This document shows, in pieces, positions 35,335-45,415 of a stretch of DNA of 64,000 bases (positions are counted from its first letter, which is position 1; every line of letters starts with the position of its first letter). The position numbers were made by a program, and so were the translations under genes. Origin of the DNA: Enterovibrio coralii. GTDB taxonomy: Bacteria; Pseudomonadota; Gammaproteobacteria; Enterobacterales; Vibrionaceae. The stretch is from NCBI RefSeq assembly GCF_001559595.1, contig NZ_LNTY01000034.1, forward strand, positions 1 through 64,000, written 5' to 3'. Below the pieces are notes generated by a model. It searched no databases and had not been told where the DNA came from. It worked only from the letters and a program-made list of their open reading frames with translations.

Positions 35335-36567
35335 ATGTTACGAATCTTATTTTTCGTGTTCGCAATGCTTCTGGGGCAAACCAGTGCATTTGCAGCTTCG
35401 ATGTTCAGTTCTGAAGTGGTGCTGGATGACAGTGATGCAGCCACCGAGCAAGCGGCAAAGGAAAAAGCCTTTGTTGACGTGCTGGTTCGCGCATCTGGTC
35501 AATCTACCGTTGGCGAGAATCCTGTGATTCAAAAAGCACTGCCAACCGTGGGTCAATACATCACGCAACTGGGTTATGGCGAACTGGACGGCCAACGCTC
35601 TCTGGTTTTGGGCTTTGACGACGCGAAAATTCGCACCCTGTTGACTCAAGCTCAAGCAACGTATTGGGGTGAGCCACGCCCTGATGTCTTGTTCTGGGTG
35701 ATTGAAGATACCCCAACCCAACGCAACGTGGTGTGGGAGCAATCAGGCTCTCCACTGATTGGTGAGTTAAAAGCAGAAGGTGAGCGTCGTGGCTTGCCTG
35801 TGCTGATGCCAGTTGGCGACTTTGATGATGTGGTTGCGGTTTCTGTTCCTGATTTGTGGGGCGGATTTGCGGATCCGATCGCTAAAGCAAGTGCACGTTA
35901 CAACCCAACAGGTATTGTGGTCGTAAAAGTGAACGATCGCGGTCTGAGCTGGCAGATGTTCCCAAATGCAGCAGCGATCAGTAACGACACGCCAGTTGAA
36001 GGTCGTGTGAGTGGTGCACCTGCACAAGCCTTCCCTCAGATGATTGATGAGATCTCGGATTACTACGCGCAACGTTTGGCGGTGAATCTGGGTGTGGTGA
36101 ACGGTGACGCCCTGTCTCTGGAAATTTCAGATTTGAATGACGCGGAAGACTTCTTTGTGGTTGAGCGTTCACTCAAAGAACTGAACTCTGTAGCCGCACT
36201 GCGTCTGGACTCGATTGTTGATGACAAAGCAATATTCAAATTGAGCCTGCTGGCGTCAGAAGACGTGTTCCACAATGAGATGATGTCGGATCGTCGTTTG
36301 CAGCGCATGGTCGAAGAAGCTCCGGTGATTGATACGCCACCAGTGATTGACGCACCAATCAGCGCGGTTGAGGGCTCTGTTGATACCTCAACAGGCACCA
36401 TTGCTGACGGCACTGTATCAACCGGTACCATCACAACTGACACTTCGCCTGCTCAGCAGCCTGCAATCGTTCAACCTGTTGTGGACCCGACATTGGCGGC
36501 ACAACCAACAGAAGCGATTCCAGCAGAACCTGCTCCTCACGTCATTCGCTACAAGTGGGTTGGCTAA
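35335..36567 (+). CDS. DUF2066 domain-containing exported protein
   Basis: 410 aa from ATG 35335 (MLRILFFVFAMLLGQTSA), which gives a proper signal peptide cleaved after AFA; the longer open frame has none. The mature N-terminal part (FSSEVVLDDSDAATEQAAKEKAFVDVLVRASGQ) is the DUF2066 pattern. C-terminus is a low-complexity Pro/Thr/Ala tail (about 360-405). Periplasmic; function unknown. Confidence 0.8.
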   Translation: MLRILFFVFAMLLGQTSAFAASMFSSEVVLDDSDAATEQAAKEKAFVDVLVRASGQSTVGENPVIQKALPTVGQYITQLGYGELDGQRSLVLGFDDAKIRTLLTQAQATYWGEPRPDVLFWVIEDTPTQRNVVWEQSGSPLIGELKAEGERRGLPVLMPVGDFDDVVAVSVPDLWGGFADPIAKASARYNPTGIVVVKVNDRGLSWQMFPNAAAISNDTPVEGRVSGAPAQAFPQMIDEISDYYAQRLAVNLGVVNGDALSLEISDLNDAEDFFVVERSLKELNSVAALRLDSIVDDKAIFKLSLLASEDVFHNEMMSDRRLQRMVEEAPVIDTPPVIDAPISAVEGSVDTSTGTIADGTVSTGTITTDTSPAQQPAIVQPVVDPTLAAQPTEAIPAEPAPHVIRYKWVG

Positions 36568-36574
36568 GAAAATG

Positions 36575-36601
36575 AAAAAGCAGGCTCCGGCCTGCTTTTT
36601 T
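36575..36601. terminator. Terminator after the DUF2066 gene
   Basis: AAAAAGCAGGC / GCCTGCTTTTTT, loop TCCG. Confidence 0.85.
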
Positions 36602-36627
36602 GTCTCTTCAGTTTGCCTATCAATCGG

Positions 36628-37080
36628 CTACTGTTCGAATCGCGCTTTCTCTTCTTTTTCTACCTGAGATAGCTTTTTCAAACCTAGTCCCATCTCTTTG
36701 CCTTTACGTTTTGCATAAAGAATATTGCAGACAAAGGAAACGGAGGTGATCACCAATTCCACCAATGCCAGAAGTCTTTCTCCCTCGTCGACCCAAAGTA
36801 GCGTTAAGCCGTGTAAGAAGTAGAACATCAAGATGAAGTTTGCCCATGCGTGGGTGTAAGGTTTACCCGTGATAATGCCTTTTAGCGGTAACATCAGCGG
36901 GATCAGCCAAGCAATGGTTACGCCATAAGGACTGATGTGAGGGTGCGGTGAAATGACCGCATGCCAAACAAACACCCAACCAATGAGTGAGAGATAGGAA
37001 ATGAGCGCAAAAGCGCGAAGTTGGGAGAGAGAAGAAAACAACAGATAACTCCTTTTATCTTTCTTGCAGCTTGGCGGCAA
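36628..37080 (-). CDS. DUF2069 inner-membrane protein
   Basis: 150 aa, four TM segments with short loops: AFALISYLSLIGWVFVWH, VTIAWLIPLMLPLKGIITGK, WANFILMFYFLHGLTLLWV, LVELVITSVSFVCNILYA. The LPLKGIITGKPYTHAWANF loop is typical of DUF2069. Overlaps the upstream wrbA-like gene by 26 bases. Function unknown. Confidence 0.8.
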   Translation of the reverse strand: MPPSCKKDKRSYLLFSSLSQLRAFALISYLSLIGWVFVWHAVISPHPHISPYGVTIAWLIPLMLPLKGIITGKPYTHAWANFILMFYFLHGLTLLWVDEGERLLALVELVITSVSFVCNILYAKRKGKEMGLGLKKLSQVEKEEKARFEQ

Positions 37081-37639
37081 TCATTGCCAACCGCTTTCCT
37101 CCAGCAATAGCCAGATCTTTCTCGTCATTGTCAGGTTGTCTGCGTGATTCCGATGTAATGTGTGATGGGCCATACGGCGAACCACCACCTTGCGTGGAAT
37201 GCAGCGCAGGTTCGCTGTGAGGCAGTCCCACAATCACCATGCCGTGATGCAGCAACGGCAACATCATCGATTGCAGGGTGGTTTCTTGGCCGCCATGCAG
37301 CATAGAGCCTGAGGTAAATACCAAAGCAGGCTTGCCAATAAGCGTGCCTGCCAGCCATTCCTTGCTCGTGCTGTCGATAAAATGCTTGAGCGGTGCGGCC
37401 ATGTTACCAAAGCGCACAGGACTACCGAAGGCGAGGCCATCGCAGTTTTTCAAATCATCCAGCGTCACGAAAGGATCGTCAGCTTGCTGGGGTGTAGCAG
37501 TTTCACCGGCTACAACAAGCTCGGGCACCGTACGCAATGTTGCCACTGCGCCCGTGCTTTCAATCCCTCTGGCGATCAGGCGAGCCATCTTTCGTGTCCC
37601 GCCATGACGGCTGTAGTAAAGGACTAAAACCTCTGCCAT
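37055..37639 (-). CDS. NAD(P)H:quinone oxidoreductase, WrbA family
   Basis: 194 aa flavodoxin-fold protein. FMN loop YYSRHGGTRKMARLIARGIE, then GLAFGSPVRFGNMAAPLKHFID and FTSGSMLHGGQETTLQSM, matching WrbA. Two-electron reduction of quinones, limiting semiquinone redox cycling. Directly follows arsC with a one-base overlap. Confidence 0.88.
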   Translation of the reverse strand: MAEVLVLYYSRHGGTRKMARLIARGIESTGAVATLRTVPELVVAGETATPQQADDPFVTLDDLKNCDGLAFGSPVRFGNMAAPLKHFIDSTSKEWLAGTLIGKPALVFTSGSMLHGGQETTLQSMMLPLLHHGMVIVGLPHSEPALHSTQGGGSPYGPSHITSESRRQPDNDEKDLAIAGGKRLAMIAAKLQER

Positions 37640-37983
37640 TACAGGATGTCGAGAACAGCTTCTGGTGGACGACCCATTGCCGCTTTACCGTTTGCCACAA
37701 CGATAGGGCGCTCAATCAGTTTTGGATTTTCAACCATGGCTTGAATTAGCTCAGCGTCAGTGGCGTCAGCCAGCTTTAACTCTTTGTAGATGTCTTCTTT
37801 GGTACGCATCATCTGACGTGGTGACGCGTAACCCAGTTGAGACAGCAAGGTTTTGATGGTGTCGGCAGACGGTGGCGTCTCTAGGTACGCCACCACTTCT
37901 GGCTCAATGCCACGCTCGGTCAACAGTGCCAGTGTCTGGCGGCTCTTCGAGCAGCGGTTGTTGTGGTAGATGGTGACTGACAT
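37639..37983 (-). CDS. arsC: Arsenate reductase (glutaredoxin type)
   Basis: 114 aa from the second Met (MSVTIYHNNRCSKSR), whose NRCSKS holds the catalytic Cys11. QLGYASPRQMMRTKEDIYKEL and NPKLIERPIVV are family signatures. Reduces arsenate to arsenite with glutathione/glutaredoxin. No arsB/acr3 efflux gene nearby, so the role may be a general thiol reductase. Confidence 0.9.
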   Translation of the reverse strand: MSVTIYHNNRCSKSRQTLALLTERGIEPEVVAYLETPPSADTIKTLLSQLGYASPRQMMRTKEDIYKELKLADATDAELIQAMVENPKLIERPIVVANGKAAMGRPPEAVLDIL

Positions 37984-38039
37984 GAACACTCCTTTGATTG
38001 CGTTAGGGAACGCAAATTTGTTGTTATCGTATTTTTGTT

Positions 38040-39497
38040 TTATCGCTGCAAAGCTGAATAGCGCGCTTCTTCAACTCGCAGTTGATCTATACGTGCATCG
38101 TAGCGAGCTTGATCTAAACTGCCAAGATCCACCAGTTGGCTGGCTTGGGTATAGTTGGTAATCGCTTTATGCCAACGTCCCTGAAGTGCGTACAGCTCAC
38201 CCTGTGCCGCCAAGCCTCCCGCCTGATCGCCACTGTGCTCATAGGCCTCTTGAAGTAAAGACCAGCCATTGACGTCTTTCGGGTTTCGGTGAGTGAACCT
38301 TTCCAAACCGACAATCGCTTCTTTGTAGTTTTCACCTTTAACCAGAACGTAATCACGGTTCAACAAGAGCACGGGATTATTAGGCTGTGAATCAAGGGCT
38401 TTATTCAGGCGAGCAAGGGCAGGCTCGAATTGCTTCTGTGCCACATCGAGATCGGTCATGGCATCAAGGTAGAAGCGGTTGTTTGGCTGCGCTTTATAAA
38501 GCGGCGTGAGCAGTTCTTTGGCTTTGTCGAACTGGCGGGTGTCGATGTACACCAAGGCTTTACCGTAGTTCAGCGATTGTGCTTCAGCCGGAGATGCCTT
38601 TTTCAGCGCGCGGTTAAACCAATCTAACGATGCATTGCTGTCGATGCCTGCAAACCTTGCAATCACGCGAGCGCGCGCTAGATGGTAGGCCGGTGACATA
38701 GGCACAGAACGTTGCGGGTACTGCTGAGCACGTGAGCGGGTATCCGTAATACGGTCATCCGGCAAGGGGTGCGTCAGCAAGAATGAAGGCGGCTTAGACG
38801 CGTAGCGGTATTGGTCTGACAGACGCGAGAAAAAGCGTGGCATTGCGTTGACGTCATAGCCAGCGCGAGAAAGGGTTTCGATACCAATACGGTCGGCTTC
38901 TTTCTCGTTGCTGCGGGTGTAGTTGATGCGTCCTTGGATAGAAGCCGCCGTTGTTGCTTGCACGGCGGCGATGCCCGCTTGTGGGGCGGCAATTGCCAGC
39001 ATCAAAGAGCCCACCATGGCAGCAATGGTCAGTGGGGTTTGACGTGCCTGTTCTTCCATGGCGCGAGCAAGGTGGCGTTGGGTCAGGTGTGCAATTTCGT
39101 GCGCGACAACCGAGGCCAGCTCACTTTCAGTTTTCGCGTGAAGAAACAGGCCTGTATGCAGTGCCACATGGCCACCGAAAAAGGCAAATGCGTTAATGTC
39201 GCGATTACGGATCAGAAAAAATTCAAACGGTGTTTTAACGTCGTTAGCACTGGCAACGAGGTTGTTCCCTAACGAGGTGACATACTCCGAAAGCAGCGGA
39301 TCATTAACAATTGGCTGGCTCGCGCGCAGCATGCGCATGTAAGCGTCACCGTACTCAATTTCTTTTTCGACAGTGAGAGTGCCTGCAGCCGCTGTGCCAA
39401 TTTCTGGCAGATCGTTATACGACGTGGCAAACGCAGGAGAAGACAGCGCGAGCGACGCGATAAGAACACTGGTCGTGGCTTTTTTGAATAGCTGCAT
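38040..39497 (-). CDS. bepA: Periplasmic M48 metalloprotease/chaperone BepA
   Basis: 485 aa from ATG 39497, giving signal peptide MQLFKKATTSVLIASLALSS cleaved after AFA. Zinc motif HEIAH (133-137) with third ligand in SNEKEADRIG, then C-terminal TPR repeats. BepA promotes LptD assembly and degrades stalled outer-membrane proteins with the BAM complex. bamC lies about 5 kb away. Confidence 0.93.
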   Translation of the reverse strand: MQLFKKATTSVLIASLALSSPAFATSYNDLPEIGTAAAGTLTVEKEIEYGDAYMRMLRASQPIVNDPLLSEYVTSLGNNLVASANDVKTPFEFFLIRNRDINAFAFFGGHVALHTGLFLHAKTESELASVVAHEIAHLTQRHLARAMEEQARQTPLTIAAMVGSLMLAIAAPQAGIAAVQATTAASIQGRINYTRSNEKEADRIGIETLSRAGYDVNAMPRFFSRLSDQYRYASKPPSFLLTHPLPDDRITDTRSRAQQYPQRSVPMSPAYHLARARVIARFAGIDSNASLDWFNRALKKASPAEAQSLNYGKALVYIDTRQFDKAKELLTPLYKAQPNNRFYLDAMTDLDVAQKQFEPALARLNKALDSQPNNPVLLLNRDYVLVKGENYKEAIVGLERFTHRNPKDVNGWSLLQEAYEHSGDQAGGLAAQGELYALQGRWHKAITNYTQASQLVDLGSLDQARYDARIDQLRVEEARYSALQR

Positions 39498-39669
39498 AAC
39501 TGACGTCGGTGCCTCCAGCACGCGATAAAAATAGTGCGGTGTTATTCTGTAGACCGCAAACAATCAAAGAGGTTCTTCTGGGGTGAGGATGGAATCCTAC
39601 ATACCCAAACTACATCTCAAAGTGGTTTACGTATACAATGCCGAAGATAATAACGGTCAGCGAGAAAGA

Positions 39670-39891
39670 ATGGAAATTCAATCCCTTGATTTACGCGAGC
39701 AACGCTGTCCGATGGCGTTGCTGTTAGCAAAAAGGGCTTGTGCTGCGTTAGAGCAGGGACAGCGAATAGTGCTATATGTAACAGACGCCGGTGCATTGCG
39801 GGACATTCCCCGTTATCTTCTACAACATGGTTATCTTGTAGAGCATCAACATTCAGAAGGAACGACGGTGCTAAACGTCACCAAACTTTGA
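39670..39891 (+). CDS. TusA/SirA-family sulfur carrier-like protein
   Basis: 73 aa from ATG 39670 (GAGAAAG upstream). LDLREQRCPMALLLAKRA fits the TusA motif with the active-site Cys, but the second Pro of CPxP is replaced (CPMA). Family members carry persulfide or act in redox control. Thirteen bases before perM, so co-transcribed. Confidence 0.78.
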   Translation: MEIQSLDLREQRCPMALLLAKRACAALEQGQRIVLYVTDAGALRDIPRYLLQHGYLVEHQHSEGTTVLNVTKL

Positions 39892-39903
39892 ACGGGAATT
39901 TAC

Positions 39904-40986
39904 ATGCTAGATATGCTTAACCGTTGGTACCAGAGACGGTTTTCAGATCCACACGCCGTGAGCCTTGTTGCCATCCTCATCGCGGGCTTCATTGTTATCT
40001 ACTTCTTCGGCAACCTTCTCGCACCACTCTTGGTTGCGATTGTTATTGCCTACCTTCTTGAGTGGCCTGTGGCCAAATTAGTCACACTGGGACTTCCCCG
40101 GGTGATATCCGTTATTCTTGTCCTCACGCTTTTTGTCGGCTTTATGTTGCTGGCAAGCTTTGGCTTGATGCCAACCATCTGGACGCAGGTCGTCAATCTG
40201 ATTGCTGACATTCCGACCATGTTCAATAAAGTGCAGGTGTTTGTATCCCACTTACCTGACGAATACCCAGAAATTATTCAGCCTCACATGGTGAATACCT
40301 TTATCGACACGCTGCAAAGCCGCGTGCTGGGTATCGGCGAGACCGTGGTGAAAGGCTCATTGTCTTCTCTGGTTAGCTTGGCAACGCTTGCGGTATATCT
40401 AATTCTGGTGCCCTTGCTTGTTTTCTTCTTGCTAAAAGACAAAGAAGAAATGCTGTCGATGTTTAAAGCCATGTTGCCGCGCAACCGTAAGCTGACGAAC
40501 AAAGTCGGCCATGAGATGAACGAGCAAATCTCTAACTACATTCGCGGTAAAGTGACCGAAATTATTATTGTTGGCATCGCCAGCTACATTACCTTTGCCT
40601 TGCTTGATTTGCGCTACGCAGCCTTGCTCAGTGTGGCAACGGGTCTTTCGGTGTTGATTCCATACATCGGTGCGGCGGCGGTTACCCTGCCAATTTTCAT
40701 GGTTGCCCTATTCCAATGGGGTATCAGCCCTGAGCTGGGTTACCTGATGCTGGCCTACGGCATTATTCAGGCACTGGATGGCAATGTTTTGGTGCCGGTA
40801 TTGTTCTCAGAAGCCGTTAATCTCCACCCTGTAGCGATTATCGTTGCCGTGCTGGTGTTTGGTGGCTTGTGGGGCTTTTGGGGTGTATTCTTTGCCATTC
40901 CGCTCGCCACCTTGGTGAAAGCAGTGTGGAACGCATTGCCATCACACGAGGTGGAAGAGGATGCGGTCGCGGAATCTTCAAACTAG
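39904..40986 (+). CDS. perM: AI-2E family transporter PerM
   Basis: 360 aa, about eight TM segments. Typical blocks: YFFGNLLAPLLVAIVIAYLLEWPVA, LVPLLVFFLLKDKEEML, YIPYIGAA-like LIPYIGAAAVTLP, and a final GFWGVFFAIPLATLVKAVW. Inner-membrane family with proposed roles in autoinducer or ion export; PerM role not settled. Confidence 0.9.
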   Translation: MLDMLNRWYQRRFSDPHAVSLVAILIAGFIVIYFFGNLLAPLLVAIVIAYLLEWPVAKLVTLGLPRVISVILVLTLFVGFMLLASFGLMPTIWTQVVNLIADIPTMFNKVQVFVSHLPDEYPEIIQPHMVNTFIDTLQSRVLGIGETVVKGSLSSLVSLATLAVYLILVPLLVFFLLKDKEEMLSMFKAMLPRNRKLTNKVGHEMNEQISNYIRGKVTEIIIVGIASYITFALLDLRYAALLSVATGLSVLIPYIGAAAVTLPIFMVALFQWGISPELGYLMLAYGIIQALDGNVLVPVLFSEAVNLHPVAIIVAVLVFGGLWGFWGVFFAIPLATLVKAVWNALPSHEVEEDAVAESSN

Positions 40987-41087
40987 ACTGATCCAAGGGA
41001 ACGTTCTTTGGGTAAAACAAAGGGACCTTCGTGGTCTCTTTGTTCACATTGCGCAGATAAAAAAGAGTAGTTATATAAGTGAAAGGT

Positions 41088-42526
41088 ATGACAAATACCG
41101 CACCGACAGCGTTTACCGTAGGGATCGTTGGCGGTGGTGTTGCTGGAGCCACAGCGGCACTCAAGTTGGCGGGATTGGGTATTAACACCCATCTTTTCGA
41201 AAAAAATGAAAGCCTGGTCAGTGGCCCACCTATTTGTCACCTGCATGCGGGCGGTAACCTTTACCGTGAGATTTCAGATCAGCAGTGTATCTCGTTGCTT
41301 GAGCAGTCGATTGCTACCCTTCGCGCTTATCCTCATAGCGTCAATTACCGCCCGACAGTTATTGCCATTCCTCAAAACGATCCCGGCGAGCCAGACGCTA
41401 TCCTGAGCCGTTTGTCTGTGTTGACGGAACATTACCGTCAAATGATTGCCGAGGACGAAGGCAATCGCGTACTGGGCGATGCTGACGACTACTTTGCCTT
41501 GTTCTCGAAAGAGGACATGGTGACCCTCGCTCAGCTGCCTCTGCCCGATGCGCCATCAACGGTCGAAGAATGGATGATTCCTGTTGCCAAGTTTATGCCG
41601 CACGATGCGTTTAAATATCCCATTGTTGTGGTGCAGGAGTACGGTCTGAGTGTTTTCCGTTTGGCGGCGACAGCGGCATTGGGCCTTGCGCAGACATCAG
41701 AGTGCCATATTCATTACCAGCACGATGTGACTGCGCTGAACAAAACCGCCACAGGCTGGCAAGTGGTGAGCAAGTCGAACGATGGGGCTGAACATCTCCA
41801 AGATGTCGATTTTGTTATTAACGCGGGCGGCTACAAGACGGGCACCATTGACAACATGGTGAATGCTGCGCGTGAGCGCTGGGTGGAATACAAAGCTGCA
41901 TACGTCGCACATTGGACGACCAAGCCGGGCATGTGGCCGGAAGTCATCGTTCACGGCGAGCGCGGGACACCGCAGGGGATGGGACAGCTTACGCCTTACC
42001 CAGACGGATTTATTCAGCTTCACGGTATGACACAAAACATTACCTTGTTTGACGGCGGTTTGGTGAAAAGTGCGGACAGCAATGCGCAGCCAGTACTTCC
42101 TGACGGCTTAGCTGAAAAAGCAGAAGGCGTGTGGGCTTGGGACGAGATCCGCGAACGTACTGATCGTGCCATTGCCCATTTTGCACAGTGGCTTCCAGAC
42201 TTCTCGGGTGCTGAAGTCGGCGGTAAACCGCTTTGCGGCGCGCAACAGGTCCCGGGCAGTGACCCGAGCCTTCGCGCAGCGGATGCCACCTTTGAAGGTG
42301 ACACCTATGCACGTATCGAACTGGTCAAAGCTTCATCGGCATTGCAAGCTATCGACCGTATTCTCGCGCATTGCCAAGAAAAGGGCTGGGTAACATTGCC
42401 AGAGGGTTGGCGTGAGCGACGTTGCCACTGACCGTATCGCTGACTCAAGACGACGTGGTCACCAAAGCCATAGAGCTAGCAAAGGCACGCAGCTACCCTG
42501 ACGCGTTGGCGAGACCGTACCCATAA
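41088..42526 (+). CDS. FAD-dependent oxidoreductase (frameshifted near C-terminus)
   Basis: About 479 aa. Rossmann FAD motif VGIVGGGVAGATAALKL with the acidic ribose-binding residue in HLFEK; second conserved block DFVINAGGYKTG; DAO-like C-terminus ADATFEGDTYARIELVKASSALQA. The frame ends prematurely (ERRCH) near 42417-42424; with one base restored it continues LPLTVSLTQDDVVTKAIELA to 42526. GTG at 41079 is an alternative start. Substrate unknown. Confidence 0.8.
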
Positions 42527-42556
42527 GCGCGGCGTAACCAAGATAAAACGCGAGAT

Positions 42557-42591
42557 AAAAAGAAAGTCGGCCTTGGCCGACTTTCTTTTTT
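42557..42591. terminator. Terminator between oxidoreductase and bcp
   Basis: AAAAAGAAAGTCGGCC / GGCCGACTTTCTTTTTT, T-rich on both strands, convergent genes. Confidence 0.88.
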
Positions 42592-42602
42592 ACTACTTAG
42601 GC

Positions 42603-43073
42603 TTATTCGCCTTTGAGGTAGTTCACCACAACCTCGTGGTGGTCTTTGGTTTTGAACTTGTTGAAGACATGCTCAATGTTGCCATCTTCACCAATCAAGA
42701 AACTGATGCGGTGGATACCATCGAATTCTCGTCCCATGAACTTCTTCGGTCCCCATACGCCGAAAGCATCGGCAATCGCGTGGTCTTCATCGCTAAGAAG
42801 CGTGAAGTTCAGTTCTTTCTTCTCTTCGAAGTTCTTTAAGCGCTTCACTGGGTCAGGGCTGATCCCGAGTACCACAGTATTCAGTTCTTCCAGTTCAGAC
42901 TTGCTGTCACGTAAAGAGCATGCCTGTGTGGTGCAGCCTGGCGTCATTGCTTTCGGGTAGAAGTACACCAGCACTTTGTTTTTGCCTTTGAACTGGCTGA
43001 GTGTCACTGTATTTCCATTTTGATCTTGCAGTGAAAAATCGGGTGCCGCTGCACCCGCTGTCAGCATTTGCAT
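42603..43073 (-). CDS. bcp: Thiol peroxidase Bcp (peroxiredoxin)
   Basis: 156 aa from ATG 43073 (GGAAG upstream). Peroxidatic Cys47 in PKAMTPGCTTQACSLRD with resolving Cys52, and the GVWGPKKFMGREFDGIHR block. Thioredoxin-dependent reduction of H2O2 and organic peroxides. Divergent from dapA, the neighbourhood also seen in E. coli (without gcvR between them here). Confidence 0.95.
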   Translation of the reverse strand: MQMLTAGAAAPDFSLQDQNGNTVTLSQFKGKNKVLVYFYPKAMTPGCTTQACSLRDSKSELEELNTVVLGISPDPVKRLKNFEEKKELNFTLLSDEDHAIADAFGVWGPKKFMGREFDGIHRISFLIGEDGNIEHVFNKFKTKDHHEVVVNYLKGE

Positions 43074-43409
43074 GTGTCTTCCTTCGTTATTTTTGCCAAT
43101 CTTCAAGAACGGAACGTTCTTAGACTAATAAATATGCGTTTTCCCTTGCTTCATTACCCACAAAACGTGTAAATGTTAACCTATGTTGAGCGAGGTTTAC
43201 CGCTTACGTGGGCGTTGAAGGTGCAGAATAAATCAGCACTTTTGAGCAAATGGAAATTCAAGCCGAGTTAGCTTTACGTAATGAATGACAATATCGTTCA
43301 TTTTCTCGGTGATCAACCGCCCAAACACAGGGATTTGGTGCCTCCTGCACGCTTGTTTTTGCTAGGCGCCAAAAGTACCATGGACGAAAACGCATTTTTG
43401 GAGAAGGAA
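43074..43409. other. bcp-dapA intergenic region
   Basis: 336 bases without a supported gene. The dapA frame stays open upstream to 43281 but that stretch lacks dapA conservation. Must carry divergent promoters; no outstanding operator seen. Confidence 0.5.
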
Positions 43410-44288
43410 ATGTTTTCAGGAAGTATCGTGGCACTTGTCACGCCGATGGATAGCTCTGGTGAAGTTGACTACGCCAGTTTGAAAAATCTTGTCGATTTTC
43501 ATGTTGACTCAGGCACTGATGCAATCGTTTCTGTTGGTACAACAGGCGAATCTGCGACCGTGACTGTCGAAGAGCACATCAAGATTGTACTGAAAACACT
43601 GGAGTTTGCAGACGGACGTATCCCAGTTATTGCGGGCACCGGTGGAAATGCAACTCACGAGGCCATTACATTCAGCAAGATGTTCGCAGGCTCCGGCATT
43701 GCGGGCTGTCTGAGTGTGGTGCCTTACTACAATAAACCTTCTCAAGAAGGTCTGTTCCAGCACTTCAAGGCGATTTCTGAATCGTCGGAACTTCCTCAGA
43801 TCCTTTACAACGTGCCAGGCCGCACCATCACTGACATGCTGCCTGAAACGGTTGCACGCTTGTCAGCGTTCGAAAACATCGTCGGCATCAAAGATGCGAC
43901 GGGCGATCTCTCAAGAGTGAAGCTTCACCGTGAACTTTGTGGCGAAGATTTTATCTTACTAAGCGGTGATGACTTAACGGGCCTGGATTTCATCGAGCAA
44001 GGTGGTCACGGCGTTATTTCTGTTACCAACAATATTGCAGCTGCTCAAATGGCCAAAATGGTCAAACTTGCTCTGGCAGGTGAATTTGATGAAGCGCGCT
44101 CGATAAACGAAAGCTTGATGCCGCTGCACAAGGACTTGTTCGTTGAAGCTAACCCAATTCCAGTGAAGTGGGCAATGCATGAAATGGGCATGATTGCGGA
44201 TGGTACGCTACGCCTGCCTCTGACAACGCTGAACGCTGCGCTGCAGCCGAAAGTCAAACAAGCGTTGCTTGATGCGGGTGTGATGTAA
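43410..44288 (+). CDS. dapA: 4-hydroxy-tetrahydrodipicolinate synthase
   Basis: 292 aa from ATG 43410 (GGAGAAGG upstream; [13 protein letters not shown] is the family start). Key residues at E. coli positions: T44-T45 (GTTGES), Y133 (LYNVPGRT), K161 Schiff-base Lys (GIKDATGD). Condenses pyruvate with aspartate semialdehyde, first step toward diaminopimelate and lysine. Followed by bamC after 19 bases. Confidence 0.97.
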   Translation: MFSGSIVALVTPMDSSGEVDYASLKNLVDFHVDSGTDAIVSVGTTGESATVTVEEHIKIVLKTLEFADGRIPVIAGTGGNATHEAITFSKMFAGSGIAGCLSVVPYYNKPSQEGLFQHFKAISESSELPQILYNVPGRTITDMLPETVARLSAFENIVGIKDATGDLSRVKLHRELCGEDFILLSGDDLTGLDFIEQGGHGVISVTNNIAAAQMAKMVKLALAGEFDEARSINESLMPLHKDLFVEANPIPVKWAMHEMGMIADGTLRLPLTTLNAALQPKVKQALLDAGVM

Positions 44289-44307
44289 TCGCATCATTGG
44301 AGAATGA

Positions 44308-45333
44308 ATGAAACCTGTTGTTAAATTTGGCCTGAGTGCTGTGATGGTCGCCACCTTGGCGGCCTGCTCGGGTGCTGAGACACGTCGACAAGCGTCTGAC
44401 GATTTTGAATATTTGAACGCACCTGCTCCAACGGAGTGGAAAACGCTTCCTGACCAACAGCCTGAATTCACTGGAGCCTACGCGATTCCTCAAGGCAATT
44501 TTGACGGTCCTGTTGGTCCACGTGTTGATATTCGTCCACCTCAGCAAATCCTTGAACTGATCCCGGGTGCGCGTTACGAGCGTAGCGGCGCGACAGTCAC
44601 TGTTTGGGTGCCACGCGAAGACCAACTTGCGCGTCTGTGGCAGACTGCGCAAAATATGGCGAAAAATGGTGCATTTCCTGTAAAAGCGTCATCTGCTGAA
44701 GCCATTGAAACCGATTGGGTGAACTGGGCAGTTAACGAAGACGATGATGCGATTGAAGGTCGTTACCTTCTGACTCAAGAGGAGTCACGAGGTCGTCATG
44801 GCTTACGTATTGCTATGGTCGATGGCCGCCGCAGTGACACTGGTGAGTCTTTGTCTACCGCTGCGAGCCAACGCTATGCAACTCAGATGACCAATTTGGT
44901 TGCAACCAGCTACGACATGGAGATCCGTGAAGAAGCGCGTATCCGTGCACAAGAGTTGGTTAAGAACATCCCGATCAGCTTGGGTAAAGACCGCAGTGGT
45001 TTGCCAGTTATCATCGCACGTGCACCGTATGATGTGTTCTGGGAGCGTTTCCCATCTATTTTGACCGAGCTAGGTTTCAAGATCGAAGAGCGTAACCGTT
45101 CCCAAGGTACTCTGGAAGTTGACTATAGCTCTCCAGATGAGTTGTTGTGGGACAAAATTGGTACAGAACGCTTAGACTTGCCGCTTCGCAAGTTCAACAT
45201 CCAATTGGGTGATCTTGGCAACCGTACATCAATCAACTTCACAAACAGTGATGGCAAACCGGTGAAAGAGGAAACACTGGCGGAACTAAGCACTGTTTTG
45301 GCTGCAGTTATCGACTACATGAACACCAAATAA
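44308..45333 (+). CDS. bamC: Outer-membrane assembly lipoprotein BamC
   Basis: 341 aa. Signal peptide with lipobox LAAC (Cys20), unstructured N-terminal BamD-binding segment (YLNAPAPTEWKTLPDQ), two helix-grip domains (from about 95 and 220). Component of the BAM complex. Order dapA-bamC as in E. coli. Confidence 0.93.
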   Translation: MKPVVKFGLSAVMVATLAACSGAETRRQASDDFEYLNAPAPTEWKTLPDQQPEFTGAYAIPQGNFDGPVGPRVDIRPPQQILELIPGARYERSGATVTVWVPREDQLARLWQTAQNMAKNGAFPVKASSAEAIETDWVNWAVNEDDDAIEGRYLLTQEESRGRHGLRIAMVDGRRSDTGESLSTAASQRYATQMTNLVATSYDMEIREEARIRAQELVKNIPISLGKDRSGLPVIIARAPYDVFWERFPSILTELGFKIEERNRSQGTLEVDYSSPDELLWDKIGTERLDLPLRKFNIQLGDLGNRTSINFTNSDGKPVKEETLAELSTVLAAVIDYMNTK

Positions 45334-45353
45334 GGTAGTTTCTTGTAAAGAAT

Positions 45354-45381
45354 AAAAAGGACGCTCCGGCGTCCTTTTTTA
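45354..45381. terminator. Terminator between bamC and purC
   Basis: AAAAAGGACGC / GCGTCCTTTTTTAA, loop TCCG. Confidence 0.85.
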
Positions 45382-45415
45382 ATACCTGCAAATCACAATG
45401 CAGTATGAATCGAGG